Assembly (NCBI GenBank): GCA_944322285.1
Contig: CALUOR010000010.1
Coordinates: 25,614-89,613, forward strand
Direction of reading: 5' to 3'
Length of the DNA: 64,000 nucleotides
Origin: an uncultured Bacteroides sp.
GTDB lineage: Bacteria > Bacteroidota > Bacteroidia > Bacteroidales > Bacteroidaceae
Positions 52,495 through 60,613 of this stretch are shown in pieces. Within the stretch, counting starts at the first letter, position 1; the number at the start of each line of letters is the position of its first letter. The translations under genes and the position numbers were made by a program. The notes under the pieces were generated by a model. The model ran no database searches and was not told the origin of the DNA. It saw only the letters and a program-made list of their open reading frames with translations.

Positions 52495-53478
52495 TTATCC
52501 TGCTACTTCCACATAAATCCCTACCAACGCCGACAAGTCGTGGTAAACCGCCTGCCCGGTGTCGCGGGTGCAGCGGTACACCACGCCGTTCTGCGAATAG
52601 TACTTGCCCGCAAAGAGTTCCATGTTATTGTTGTAGGGTATCGGGTCGTCTTGCGTGCCGGCATTCGTCTCGTTGATTTCTTCGTAAAGGGCGGCGGTGT
52701 CGATGCTGGGTGGTTGGTTTTCCAACACCACGCTGATGTCCTGGCGTGTCCGGAACAACTTGCCGTCATACACTGAGCGCGTTCCCTTCTTCATCTCCTT
52801 GCCGATGAATGACTCCCACGAGGGGTGCAGGTCTTTCACGGCCAGCGCATCAGCATCGGCCAGTTCCACGGTGTTGATGGTCATCCGTGCGAAGTTGACC
52901 GCCTGTTCCTGGAGGGAAGGCTTGCGGTTGCTGATGGCGGTGCGCACTTCATCCAGTGTCATCTGGTCGGGTTGCGGGTAGCCGCTGCGGAAGTCGATGG
53001 CAGTCAGGGTGTCGATGTCACCGGCCTTCTCGATGGCTTCCAACTGTGCGTTGATGTGCAGTTGATAGCTGGAATAATAGGATTGCATCCGCCCGGCAAT
53101 ATACAGGGCTTCACGCGGGGCTACTTCAATCACGCCGTTATCGGTAATCAGCGGCAGGCTTGTTTCACCGGCTTCGAGAGCTTCGCTTGCCTGGTCGCGC
53201 AGCATCAGGATGCCTTCACGGTCCAGCGAAATGGTTTTCCCATCCAGCACGAAGCAGCCTTCCGGCTCCTCGCTGCCGCACCAGATGGACATGACGGACT
53301 GCACGTCTCCCAGATCGGGCTTAAACAGGAAGGTTTCTTCCATGTAATTTACTCCGGCGGTTTCACGACCTTCTTCGGCCGGCTCCTCCTGCACGTCCCA
53401 ACGGACGCTCCACTTGTTCATGTCGGCGTTGATGCACTCCATGAGCGCCACGCCTTGGGTTCCTTGTACTCGTTTCAT
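52495..53478 (-). CDS. Large early-operon protein of unknown function
   Basis: 327 residues from ATG 53478 (MKRVQGTQGVALMECINADM); the upstream in-frame start would read through the repeat cluster. Middle: a helical part with YIAGRMQSYYSSYQLHINAQLEAIEKAG and a DUF4376-like QPDQMTLDEVRTAISNRKPS. C-terminus: two repeats of a carbohydrate-binding-like motif (SVYDGKLFRTRQDIS and YYSQNGVVYRCTRDTG). Such modules usually occur in fibre or decoration proteins, so it is odd as the last gene of the early operon. Confidence 0.75.
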   Translation of the reverse strand: MKRVQGTQGVALMECINADMNKWSVRWDVQEEPAEEGRETAGVNYMEETFLFKPDLGDVQSVMSIWCGSEEPEGCFVLDGKTISLDREGILMLRDQASEALEAGETSLPLITDNGVIEVAPREALYIAGRMQSYYSSYQLHINAQLEAIEKAGDIDTLTAIDFRSGYPQPDQMTLDEVRTAISNRKPSLQEQAVNFARMTINTVELADADALAVKDLHPSWESFIGKEMKKGTRSVYDGKLFRTRQDISVVLENQPPSIDTAALYEEINETNAGTQDDPIPYNNNMELFAGKYYSQNGVVYRCTRDTGQAVYHDLSALVGIYVEVAG

Positions 53479-53530
53479 CGCTTTCTTCGTTTTTTTTAAT
53501 TGTTTACATTCAGGATTATCATTGACCGGC

Positions 53531-53620
53531 CTGACACTGAGGCTGCCTTTGTCCGACACCAAGGTAGCTTCTGTCCGACACCGAGGCAGCCTTAGTCCGA
53601 CGCCAAGGTCACCCCCTTTC
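53531..53620. repeat. Four-copy 22-bp-period cluster inside the prophage
   Basis: GACACYRAGGYWGCYTYTGTCC-type units start at 53533, 53555, 53577 and 53599, exactly 22 bp apart, in the leader of the 327-residue gene. Confidence 0.85.
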
Positions 53621-53854
53621 AGAAGTATCTGTAGAGGGGATATAGGCCGATACAAAAGTCTTTACTTCATGCGACACGATGACGCGTCCCGACCCTTTGC
53701 ACTGGGTGCAGATGGCACCGTCTTTTTCTCCTTTGCCGCTGCATACCCGGCAGGCCACGATGTGGGGCGGGATGGTACGCTCGTGCGTAGGTTCCGGTGC
53801 CTTAGCTGCCGGGCGGCAACGTTGCTTCTTGAATTTGTCGAATAGGTTGTTCAT
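53609..53854 (-). CDS. Small DnaJ-type zinc-ribbon protein 1
   Basis: 81 residues. Two Cys pairs in CRVCSGKG and CTQCKGSG form one DnaJ-like zinc centre. The last ten residues (PSTDTSERG) are encoded by the CCCCTCTACA...CTTCTGAAAGGGG repeat motif, so the 3' end was likely remodelled by the repeat. Sits beside a second protein of the same type. Confidence 0.72.
   Translation of the reverse strand: MNNLFDKFKKQRCRPAAKAPEPTHERTIPPHIVACRVCSGKGEKDGAICTQCKGSGRVIVSHEVKTFVSAYIPSTDTSERG
53612..53639. repeat. CCCCCTTTCAGAAG...TGTAGAGGGG motif beside the prophage cluster
   Basis: Same motif as at 21306-21332 in the host xylose operon. There it precedes, here it follows, a 22-bp-period cluster. Confidence 0.65.
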
Positions 53855-53866
53855 TGTTCTTGATTA

Positions 53867-54106
53867 TTATTTGTTATCTCCTTCATCGGCCACCCATTGG
53901 ATGGTGACGATGGCTTTCAGTTTCTTGCGCCCACGGCACACGGGGCAGGTCTGCTTGACGCGCTCCAGCCGTCCGTCCATTCCCCAGAACCAGCCGTTCC
54001 CATGGCAATAATTGCAAGGGATGCCCTCGAATTCTTCCCGCTCCATGGGGGCTTCCGCCGGGAAAAGCGGTGGGGTAAGCAGCAGCATGGGTTGTTTCTT
54101 GCTCAT
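53867..54106 (-). CDS. Small DnaJ-type zinc-ribbon protein 2
   Basis: 79 residues. CNYCHGNGWFWG and CPVCRGRKKL form one CxxCxGxG-type zinc centre. Possible role in protein or nucleic acid contacts during early phage growth. Start overlaps the upstream gene by 4 nt. Confidence 0.72.
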   Translation of the reverse strand: MSKKQPMLLLTPPLFPAEAPMEREEFEGIPCNYCHGNGWFWGMDGRLERVKQTCPVCRGRKKLKAIVTIQWVADEGDNK

Positions 54107-54327
54107 ACTTTCTTTTCCTTGTATTGCCAGCCGTTCAGCCGGTAAGTTTCGCGGCGTGCCTCCTCACGGGTAAGGAATTCCGCCACCTTGTCGCCGGAAG
54201 TGAACTGATTGGCTTGCGAAGTGTCTTCTTGCCGGTAAGTGGTGAACAGGTAAACCGCCCAACACCTGCCATGCGGCCGGTATCCGTATTTCCGGCAGAC
54301 GACTTTCAGGTCAGGCTTCCACTGCAT
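54103..54327 (-). CDS. Small early protein, hypothetical
   Basis: 74 residues, basic and aromatic (RPHGRCWAVYLFTTYRQ, EFLTREEARRETYRLNGW). Overlaps the 3' end of the Gam-like gene by 17 nt and the next gene by 4 nt. No family recognised. Confidence 0.68.
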   Translation of the reverse strand: MQWKPDLKVVCRKYGYRPHGRCWAVYLFTTYRQEDTSQANQFTSGDKVAEFLTREEARRETYRLNGWQYKEKKV

Positions 54328-54835
54328 CTCCTTCTTTCTTCGGTTCTACGAAGAAGGTTTCTTCCTGCACCACCTGCACGCCTATTTTCGGGAACATTTC
54401 GGCCACTTCGGGCAGGGCGCGGTCGGCCAGCAGCCGGTCTTTGGCCAGTTCCTCGGACACACGGATATAGCCGGGCATCAGTTCCTTCACCAGGTTGGTC
54501 ACCGCCGCCCAGGTAAAGCCGCGAAGGTTTTTCAGCTTGGGCGTGCCGGTGCGGAACCCGAATATGCCGTGGGCACTCTCCAGGCTTTTCCGTTTGGAGA
54601 AAAGTTCGTCCTTGTGCTCCATGGCGTAGGATTGCAGGATGTCGAAGTTCTTTTCCTTCGCTTCGTTCAGTTCGGCCAACTGTTCGGCATACTTCTCACG
54701 GATGCGGGTCATTTCAAGGTCCATTTTGGACGTCAGGTTCTGCACTTTCGCATCGGCACCGGCATAGTCGGCAAATGCCTGTTCGGCTTGTTCGCGGCTG
54801 ATGCCGCTGAGGATAGTTTTCTTGGTTCTTGCCAT
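54311..54835 (-). CDS. Gam-like host-nuclease inhibitor
   Basis: 174 residues. Long N-terminal coiled coil (KMDLEMTRIREKYAEQLAEL) then SAHGIFGFRTGTPKLKNLRGFTW, the signature of Mu Gam, which binds DNA ends like Ku and shields them from RecBCD-type nucleases. Position after MuA, MuB and GemA-like genes matches Mu. Confidence 0.9.
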   Translation of the reverse strand: MARTKKTILSGISREQAEQAFADYAGADAKVQNLTSKMDLEMTRIREKYAEQLAELNEAKEKNFDILQSYAMEHKDELFSKRKSLESAHGIFGFRTGTPKLKNLRGFTWAAVTNLVKELMPGYIRVSEELAKDRLLADRALPEVAEMFPKIGVQVVQEETFFVEPKKEGDAVEA

Positions 54836-54869
54836 AGTTCAAATGTTTTATGGGTTATACTTGGGTTGA

Positions 54870-55025
54870 TTATTCGTCCATGTCGTTCCAGCAAAGCAGC
54901 TGGCGTTCGTTCTCCAGTTCAACGATAAGTTGCTGGAGATATTCGTCATATCTTTCCTCGCTCAATCCGCTGGTCAGTTCACGGATGCGATCCATTTCTT
55001 GTTCTACAAATTGTCTGGGTGTCAT
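54870..55025 (-). CDS. 51-residue early protein
   Basis: Reads MTPRQFVEQEMDRIRELTSG then a helical SEERYDEYLQQLIVELENE and ends CWNDMDE. Placed tightly between the Gam-like and GemA-like genes with coding-like composition. Function unknown. Confidence 0.65.
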   Translation of the reverse strand: MTPRQFVEQEMDRIRELTSGLSEERYDEYLQQLIVELENERQLLCWNDMDE

Positions 55026-55031
55026 ACGCGC

Positions 55032-55460
55032 TTAGTTTAAGAGTTTGCTATTATTGTTCTTGTCTGTCTCCTTACGAAGGATGATGCGGAGCTTGATGCT
55101 GAGGGCTTCCAGTTCGTCTACTGTCAGCCTTTGAAACTCCTTGCCCGCCAGCCGGGGATGCAGGCAGTAAGCATCCACCCGTTTCCAGTCCGTGGTGTCG
55201 ATGCCCAGCTTCTGCATCAGGTGCAGGGCAGTGGAACGTCGGCGGCGCAGTTCGACGCGGTAGATGTCGCGGGCACGGCGGTTGGCATCCTGCCGCTGTA
55301 GTTCGTCGCACAGGGCGTCATACTCCCGGTCGGTCATTTCGCGCAGCGACTCGGTTCGGCCGCCGGTGAACTGGCTGACCAGTTGCGCCTTCAGCTCCTC
55401 GCGGTCGCCGGTCGTGGGCAGCCGGTTCAGCAGCACGTAGAATCTTGCGTAATTTCTCAT
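55032..55460 (-). CDS. GemA-like regulatory protein
   Basis: 142 residues. HLMQKLGIDTTDWKRVDAYC, then HPRLAGKEFQRLTVDELEAL, resembles the GemA/DUF1018 group (Mu gp16), which modulates host DNA topology and gene expression. The assignment rests on these blocks and on position. Confidence 0.68.
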   Translation of the reverse strand: MRNYARFYVLLNRLPTTGDREELKAQLVSQFTGGRTESLREMTDREYDALCDELQRQDANRRARDIYRVELRRRRSTALHLMQKLGIDTTDWKRVDAYCLHPRLAGKEFQRLTVDELEALSIKLRIILRKETDKNNNSKLLN

Positions 55461-55473
55461 TGTCTTTCCTCCT

Positions 55474-55698
55474 TTATTTGGTTATGTTCACTTTGCAGCC
55501 GGGGTGCCATTGCCGGATGCGGTTGGCAAACAGCACGTCCCTGGTCTCCATCACGACGCAGCCCTTGGTCCTGGCGCGTCGGAAGCGGATGTCGGCCTGT
55601 ATGTTCCTCTCCAGCCATTCTTCCATCACTTCGGCGGCCTCGTGGCCGGGCAGCAGGATTTGGTAGAGCTCGGTGCCGGTGTAGGTGGGGGTATTCAT
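55474..55698 (-). CDS. Small early protein, hypothetical
   Basis: 74 residues starting MNTPTYTGTELYQIL, with the start overlapping the previous stop by 4 nt. AAEVMEEWLERNIQADIRF and CVVMETRDVLFANRIRQW follow. No family recognised. Confidence 0.68.
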   Translation of the reverse strand: MNTPTYTGTELYQILLPGHEAAEVMEEWLERNIQADIRFRRARTKGCVVMETRDVLFANRIRQWHPGCKVNITK

Positions 55699-56333
55699 GA
55701 TTTGTCCTCCTCGATTTGTCCGGCCCAATACGCGGCGGCTCCTTCTTCCCAGATGGTGAAATGGTCGCCGGGCTTGGTGATGAAACGCCCTTTGCATACG
55801 GCGCGGAAGCCTTGGATGAATATCTTCACGTCGGCATCGTAGGCCACCTTCTTGGCGGCGCGGCCTTCCGGCCTCATGCCCTCGCAATGGCTGACGAATA
55901 CCAGCAACTTGTTGGCGTGCTTCTCCTTCAATGCCTTGTAGGAGGCGTAGGTCAGTCCGGTGTATTGGAAGCTGTCGATGATGACCACGTCCGGACTGCG
56001 CCGTTTGGCCAGGCGTTGGCTCAGTTCGTCCATCGGTTCACGGTCCAGTATCTTGAAGCGGCGGTTCACTTCATCCATGCGTTCACGCTTCAACGTGTTC
56101 TGCAACGAAAGACCGGTGCTCTCCTCCAGGCTGTCGTAGGCCACCGTGCACCACCGGCACAAGTATTTGGCCAGTTTCATCACAAAGGCGCTTTTCCCGT
56201 TGCCACTTTCTCCCCAGATAATCCACGTCCCGGTGCGTGACGGGTGGCCGAAGGCGGCTTCCCACTCTCCCTCAAAGGGGAAGCTGGGGATGTGCATCGC
56301 CTGCACTTCGGTCGGTGAATAGGCTCTTTTCAT
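55695..56333 (-). CDS. RecA-fold ATPase
   Basis: 212 residues. Walker A GESGNGKSAF near 41-50, Walker B PDVVIIDSF near 115-123, and a VSHCEGMRPEG sensor segment (FVSHCEG). Resembles DnaB/RadA-type or phage recombination ATPases, rather than MuB. It follows MuB by 3 nt, so it may help replicative transposition or loading of host replication proteins. Confidence 0.78.
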   Translation of the reverse strand: MKRAYSPTEVQAMHIPSFPFEGEWEAAFGHPSRTGTWIIWGESGNGKSAFVMKLAKYLCRWCTVAYDSLEESTGLSLQNTLKRERMDEVNRRFKILDREPMDELSQRLAKRRSPDVVIIDSFQYTGLTYASYKALKEKHANKLLVFVSHCEGMRPEGRAAKKVAYDADVKIFIQGFRAVCKGRFITKPGDHFTIWEEGAAAYWAGQIEEDKS

Positions 56334-56336
56334 GGC

Positions 56337-57215
56337 TCAGGCTCCTTTCTTCAACTTTTCGATTTCAGTATAAACCCGTCGTAGGCTACCGCCGGTGCGG
56401 TTCACCACCTTCACGATGTCGGTGTCGGCGGGCGCGTTCAGCTTGGCCACCATGGCCGCCTGTGCTTTCAGGAAGGTGTCGCGTTCCTTGGCATCGTCCG
56501 GGGTGACCTTGCTGTACTTGTCGCCATAGCGGGACAACATTTCGGTGTAGCCCACCTTCTTGCACTCGATGGAGCGGTTGATTTTCTCCTTCAGGCCGTC
56601 GGCTCCCATCATGTACCAGGCACAGCAGCGTTCGGTGGCGTTCCACAGGGCTTTCAGTTCCAGAAAGGCTTCGTATTGCAGGTCCCCGGCTTCGTCCAGG
56701 ATGATGAGCGGGCGGTCCAGCGTTCGCAGGTAGAACACCAGGTCGTCGTACACGTCCACATAGCGGCCATTGGTACTTATGCCGAACTCCTTGGCGATGA
56801 AGCGGATCAGGCGTTGCTTGGTCTTCACCTGCGAGCAATCCACATAGATGGCGTTGCGGTGCGCCTTGACGTAGGCCCGTGCCGTGAACGTCTTGCCGAT
56901 GTTGGCCATGTCGCAGAGGATGGCGCTCATGCCGCCTTCCTGGCAGGTGGCCAGTTGCTCGCTGATGAAGATGTAGGTGGGCGTCTCGGCGGCGTGCCAC
57001 TCCATTTCCTCCGAAAGCGACACGTTCAGCCGCCGGGCGATGCAAATCCAGTTCGTGTCGCTCACTTGGCGGTCGATGTTCCCTTTCTTCAGGGCGTTGT
57101 AGACGCTGGCGGATATGCCGAGGGCGGCGGCGTGCTTGTTGTCGCTCGGATAGTTGTCACGGTTGGCGCGGATGGCCTCCATGATGCGCTGTTTGATTTC
57201 GTTCGTTAGTTCCAT
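56337..57215 (-). CDS. MuB-like transposition target ATPase
   Basis: 292 residues. N-terminal HTH (KHAAALGISASVYNALKKG), AAA+ core with an atypical P-loop CDMANIGKTFTA near 101-112 and Walker B PLIILDEAGDL. MuB binds target DNA, stimulates MuA and gives target immunity. Immediately downstream of the MuA-like gene. Confidence 0.9.
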   Translation of the reverse strand: MELTNEIKQRIMEAIRANRDNYPSDNKHAAALGISASVYNALKKGNIDRQVSDTNWICIARRLNVSLSEEMEWHAAETPTYIFISEQLATCQEGGMSAILCDMANIGKTFTARAYVKAHRNAIYVDCSQVKTKQRLIRFIAKEFGISTNGRYVDVYDDLVFYLRTLDRPLIILDEAGDLQYEAFLELKALWNATERCCAWYMMGADGLKEKINRSIECKKVGYTEMLSRYGDKYSKVTPDDAKERDTFLKAQAAMVAKLNAPADTDIVKVVNRTGGSLRRVYTEIEKLKKGA

Positions 57216-57247
57216 TCTATTGCTGTTTTAATGTTGTTCCAATAGGG

Positions 57248-59356
57248 TTATATCGACTTGATGGCTGCCCCCTTGTAGCCGCTGACGTCGTAGTTCAGGA
57301 AGTCGGCGTTTTCCTCTTCCTTGGCCGGGGCGGGCCGTGCGGGGGCGTCCTGTATCTGCCGGGCGGCTTCGGCCTTCATCACGGCCACCGGGGCGACGGC
57401 CTCGCGCTTCATCAGGGCGTCGAACTTGCTGATCAGCTTGTTCTGCTCGGTCATGATGCGGGTATCTTCGTCCGTCTGCTCGGCTAGGGCCTCGTTGAAG
57501 GTGCCGACGTCCTTCAGTCGGTCTATCAGGTTCCCGTTCTGGTAGATGTAGACGTCGCCCGTTTCCCCGTTCTCGTCCGGCAGGTAGTAGGCGTCCACCT
57601 TCAGGTTGTTGGGCTCCAGCTTGTCCAGCACGTCTGGGTCGCTCAGCCAGTAGTCCTTGTAGGCCACGCGGCAGTAGCTGTTCCGGCGGATGCTGGTGCT
57701 GACGTGCTCGCCGATGAAGCGGTAGAGCATGGCTTTGTCCAGTGGCTGCAGGTTGGGGTTCATGTTGGCCTCCAACACTTGCCAGCGGGTCATGCCGGGG
57801 TATTTCTTCTGGTTGGGGTGCAGGCTGTTGTTGAACTCCCGCACGTCCGCCATGTCCTCGGCAATCAGTTGCTCCCAGGTGTAATACTCGCGGTCCTCGT
57901 AGGTGTCGTTCAGTTCGTCGCTCACCTTCTTGCTTTCGGTGCGGTATTTCTCGTTCTTGGCGTAGAAGCGGCCGATGCCCAGGTGGTTGCGGTGCTCCAC
58001 GCTCTTCTTCTTGGCGCCGTTGAAGTGCTCGGCGCGTTTCTCCTGCGAGTTCAACGCCGCGCAGAAGCGGACAAAGGGGAATACCACGCCGGCCTTCAGG
58101 AAGCTGTCCTTCCATTGGCTCATCAGGTGGTTTTCCACTTCCACCTGCGCCGGGCAGCACCAACCCTTGTGCTCAATGAGCCGGAACATGCTGCGGAACA
58201 TGTCCACCACCAGGTCCACGTTCTTGTTGCGGTTGTAGGCGAAGCCCACCACGCACTGGCTGGCCACGTCGTAGGCATAGTAAGCCTTGGGGCGCGCCTT
58301 GGTGTCCTTCAGCTTGCGCGGAAGGTCGCGGTCGTCGAACGATATTTTGCTGAACGAAAATTCGGGCGAATGGCGGTGGACGTGCGGACGCTGCTCGTGC
58401 ATGAAGGTGCTCCAGCTCATCAGGGCGTTGTTCACCAGCGCCTTGTTCTTGGGCTGGTTCAGGTAGGCGTTGACGGTGGAGGGGCTCAACTCCATGGGCT
58501 GCCCGTTCTTGTCCCGGAAGTCCGCGGGGTTGAACACTTCGCCGGTCTTGGGGTCGAACACCGTCAGTCGTCCGTTCACAAAGTCGGTGTACATGGCCCA
58601 CACGTCTTTGTTCCAGGGCTTGTTGGGCATCGTGGCCAAGGCCAGCAGCAGGCGTTCGATGTTCACGTTGACCTTGCGCGTGTTCTGGTTGCAGAACTTC
58701 CCGCTAATCAGGGAGGCGTAACTTTTCTCCTGGAACTCCTTCACGCGCTTCTTGAAGCGGGCGGGCGAAGTGGGCAGCGTGTGCCCGAATTCTTTTTGAT
58801 AAAAGCTGATGGCGCCGCTCATTTCCTCCCACCTGACGCGGCTGCCTTGCATCACGGCGCGCTTCATCTTGGTGTCGTTCATCAGCCGCACCACCGCCTG
58901 CAAGGCCGATGCGTTCAGCGTGTATTCCTGCTGCTGCTCCGGCGTGAGCGGTTTCCCGGAAGGCAGCCGGTAGAGGGAATACCAGCTTTGTGCCGCCTGG
59001 TCAATCTCCCAGTGCGTGCCAAACCAGTTCCGTAAGGCTTCTGTATCCATATCTCCGTATTTTTCTTCCACTCTTTTCTTGTATTTCTCCGGCAGGCTTT
59101 CCACGGAAACCAAGGCGGACACGCCACGTCCTACACCTTTGCGGACGACCAGGATCTTGCCGCGGTAGACCAACAGCTTGTAGCAACTCTCACTCATGAT
59201 GGGTGCCAAGACTTCGAGGCTCCACATGGACGGGTGCATCCCGTTTATCTCGCGGGACTGGCTGTAGTCCAGGTTCCCATTGGCCAGTTGCACCGGGCGG
59301 TCGTCGCGCGTCAGGTCGTTCTTTGAAATACATAATATCTTCCCGTAGTATTCCAT
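57248..59356 (-). CDS. MuA-like DDE transposase
   Basis: 702 residues. N-terminal end-binding region (LVSVESLPEKYKKRVEEKYG, GSRVRWEEM). The RNase H-like core runs about 335-450: first acidic residue in SFDDRDLPRKL, strands AYYAYDVASQCVVGFAYN, then PAQVEVENHLMSQW where the second catalytic Asp would be expected, and Glu in NSQEKRAEHFNGAKK. A beta-barrel and C-terminal tail that would touch MuB and ClpX complete it. Joins phage ends to the target with a 5-bp stagger. Confidence 0.93.
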   Translation of the reverse strand: MEYYGKILCISKNDLTRDDRPVQLANGNLDYSQSREINGMHPSMWSLEVLAPIMSESCYKLLVYRGKILVVRKGVGRGVSALVSVESLPEKYKKRVEEKYGDMDTEALRNWFGTHWEIDQAAQSWYSLYRLPSGKPLTPEQQQEYTLNASALQAVVRLMNDTKMKRAVMQGSRVRWEEMSGAISFYQKEFGHTLPTSPARFKKRVKEFQEKSYASLISGKFCNQNTRKVNVNIERLLLALATMPNKPWNKDVWAMYTDFVNGRLTVFDPKTGEVFNPADFRDKNGQPMELSPSTVNAYLNQPKNKALVNNALMSWSTFMHEQRPHVHRHSPEFSFSKISFDDRDLPRKLKDTKARPKAYYAYDVASQCVVGFAYNRNKNVDLVVDMFRSMFRLIEHKGWCCPAQVEVENHLMSQWKDSFLKAGVVFPFVRFCAALNSQEKRAEHFNGAKKKSVEHRNHLGIGRFYAKNEKYRTESKKVSDELNDTYEDREYYTWEQLIAEDMADVREFNNSLHPNQKKYPGMTRWQVLEANMNPNLQPLDKAMLYRFIGEHVSTSIRRNSYCRVAYKDYWLSDPDVLDKLEPNNLKVDAYYLPDENGETGDVYIYQNGNLIDRLKDVGTFNEALAEQTDEDTRIMTEQNKLISKFDALMKREAVAPVAVMKAEAARQIQDAPARPAPAKEEENADFLNYDVSGYKGAAIKSI

Positions 59357-59367
59357 GGCGAACCTCC

Positions 59368-59730
59368 TTATTTCAATGCGCCTGCCCAGTTCTGAATGTC
59401 ATTTATGACGCTGGTCATCACGCCGTCCCAATGCTTCACACATTCGCCCTCAAAGAAGGCGTCGCAACTGCCTGTGTTCTTGTTGAACTCCAAAATCGCG
59501 CCGTTCGGCAGGTACTGGTACATGAAGTTGTCGCTGTCATGGAAGCACTCCAGGGCCGGGCCTATATTCACAATGAACCCGCCGCGCTGCAAGGCCAACC
59601 GCCGGATCTTCTTGGCGAGGTCCGTGTCGCTTTGGAAGGCCAATGCCTTGAATACCATCCGTTCCGTGACGTTGAAAGCCTTCATCAGGAACTCGCGGTT
59701 CTCTCTGGTTACAGAAATCTTCTTTTCCAT
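59368..59730 (-). CDS. Early protein before the transposase gene
   Basis: 120 residues from ATG 59730 (MEKKISVTRENREFLMKAFN). VTERMVFKALAFQSDTDLAKKIRRLAL resembles a small HTH-like region; the end is acidic/aromatic. Found upstream of MuA where Mu has Ner; could be a negative regulator. Uncertain. Confidence 0.7.
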   Translation of the reverse strand: MEKKISVTRENREFLMKAFNVTERMVFKALAFQSDTDLAKKIRRLALQRGGFIVNIGPALECFHDSDNFMYQYLPNGAILEFNKNTGSCDAFFEGECVKHWDGVMTSVINDIQNWAGALK

Positions 59731-59807
59731 ACGCTTATATCTGTTTTTGCTGTTAATACTCTGTCTGAAAATCCTTCCGCTATCCTCCCGGACCACGGAA
59801 GTTTTGC

Positions 59808-59815
59808 TACCTTTG
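59808..59815 (+). promoter_or_regulatory. -7 box on the + strand within the early region
   Basis: TACCTTTG, 27 bp before the ATG at 59843. No clear -33 box. Confidence 0.45.
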
Positions 59816-59842
59816 TAGCATGTTTCACTAAAATTACCGTTT

Positions 59843-60211
59843 ATGAACATAGATTTTTTAATGCTGAAGGCGCAGTTCAACGCGCTTCGCAATTTTTACA
59901 TGGGCCATCTTGGCAGCAACCCCGACAAGGACATCGCTTGGAGGGATAAATATCTCTTGTGGGAGTTTGAACGCGATCTTCTGTCATCCTGTGATAATAC
60001 TCAGCTTTCTTCTCCTGAGAACGAAATACTGGAGCGTCGCCGCTTCCAGCTTCAGGTGCTGATGGATGTCGCATACCTTCAGGGGCATCTTGAACAATTT
60101 GGCGTAGCGCGTCTGATACAGCCTGGGTCACGCGAGATTGCCGACACCGTGTTTCGCGATTCTGACGGAAGTGAGGAGACGATGCTTCCGCTGATTGACC
60201 GATACTTCTGA
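59843..60211 (+). CDS. Rightward ORF inside the leftward early operon
   Basis: 122 residues: NIDFLMLKAQFNALRNFYMG, DIAWRDKYLLWEFERDLLSS and RRRFQLQVLMDVAYLQGHLEQFG. Helical and coding-like, with a -7 box upstream. It lies antisense to the 3' two thirds of the leftward ORF at 59877-60392. No family recognised. Confidence 0.5.
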   Translation: MNIDFLMLKAQFNALRNFYMGHLGSNPDKDIAWRDKYLLWEFERDLLSSCDNTQLSSPENEILERRRFQLQVLMDVAYLQGHLEQFGVARLIQPGSREIADTVFRDSDGSEETMLPLIDRYF

Positions 60212-60392
60212 CAAAGATTTCTTCCTTTCCCAAGACAGCGATGCCACGAACCAGCACATTGCTGAACATCGCTGTTTCGGGAAGGTTGTGCAGTTCTGCT
60301 TTTATCTTGTCCAGCAGTTCATGCTTGTTATAGCATTTACCGGTTGTGAACTCTATTGATTCCAGTCTCTGACATACCACTTTCAGTTCCAT
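59877..60392 (-). CDS. Leftward early ORF, 3' part overlapping an antisense gene
   Basis: 171 residues as an open frame. The first 65 (ELKVVCQRLESIEFTTGKCY, LVRGIAVLGKEEIFV) look coding; the remainder (His/Arg/Cys-rich) looks like the reverse of the + strand ORF. The gene may be real but not all of it functional. Confidence 0.45.
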   Translation of the reverse strand: MELKVVCQRLESIEFTTGKCYNKHELLDKIKAELHNLPETAMFSNVLVRGIAVLGKEEIFVRSIGQSAEASSPHFRQNRETRCRQSRVTQAVSDALRQIVQDAPEGMRHPSAPEAGSGDAPVFRSQEKKAEYYHRMTEDRVQTPTRDIYPSKRCPCRGCCQDGPCKNCEAR

Positions 60393-60403
60393 ACACTTGT
60401 CTT

Positions 60404-60613
60404 TTATTTCAGTTCCACAATAATCGGTTCTTCAAAATCCGTCAGCAGCCGCGCCTTGAACCAATCCATGGCGTCCTCGTCCTCGCACACCGCCACGAAC
60501 GTGACGTTATCCACCTGGTAGGTGAACGTGTCGTCCTCGTGCCTGAACTCGCGAAGGAAGTCATCCACCTTCGACCACTCGTTAAATCCTACTGATACTC
60601 TGATTGCTTTCAT
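60404..60613 (-). CDS. Small early protein, hypothetical
   Basis: 69 residues. KAIRVSVGFNEWSKVDDFLRE, then VDNVTFVAVCEDEDAMDWF and EPIIVELK. Acidic ferredoxin-like pattern of strands and helices. Unknown role. Confidence 0.68.
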   Translation of the reverse strand: MKAIRVSVGFNEWSKVDDFLREFRHEDDTFTYQVDNVTFVAVCEDEDAMDWFKARLLTDFEEPIIVELK

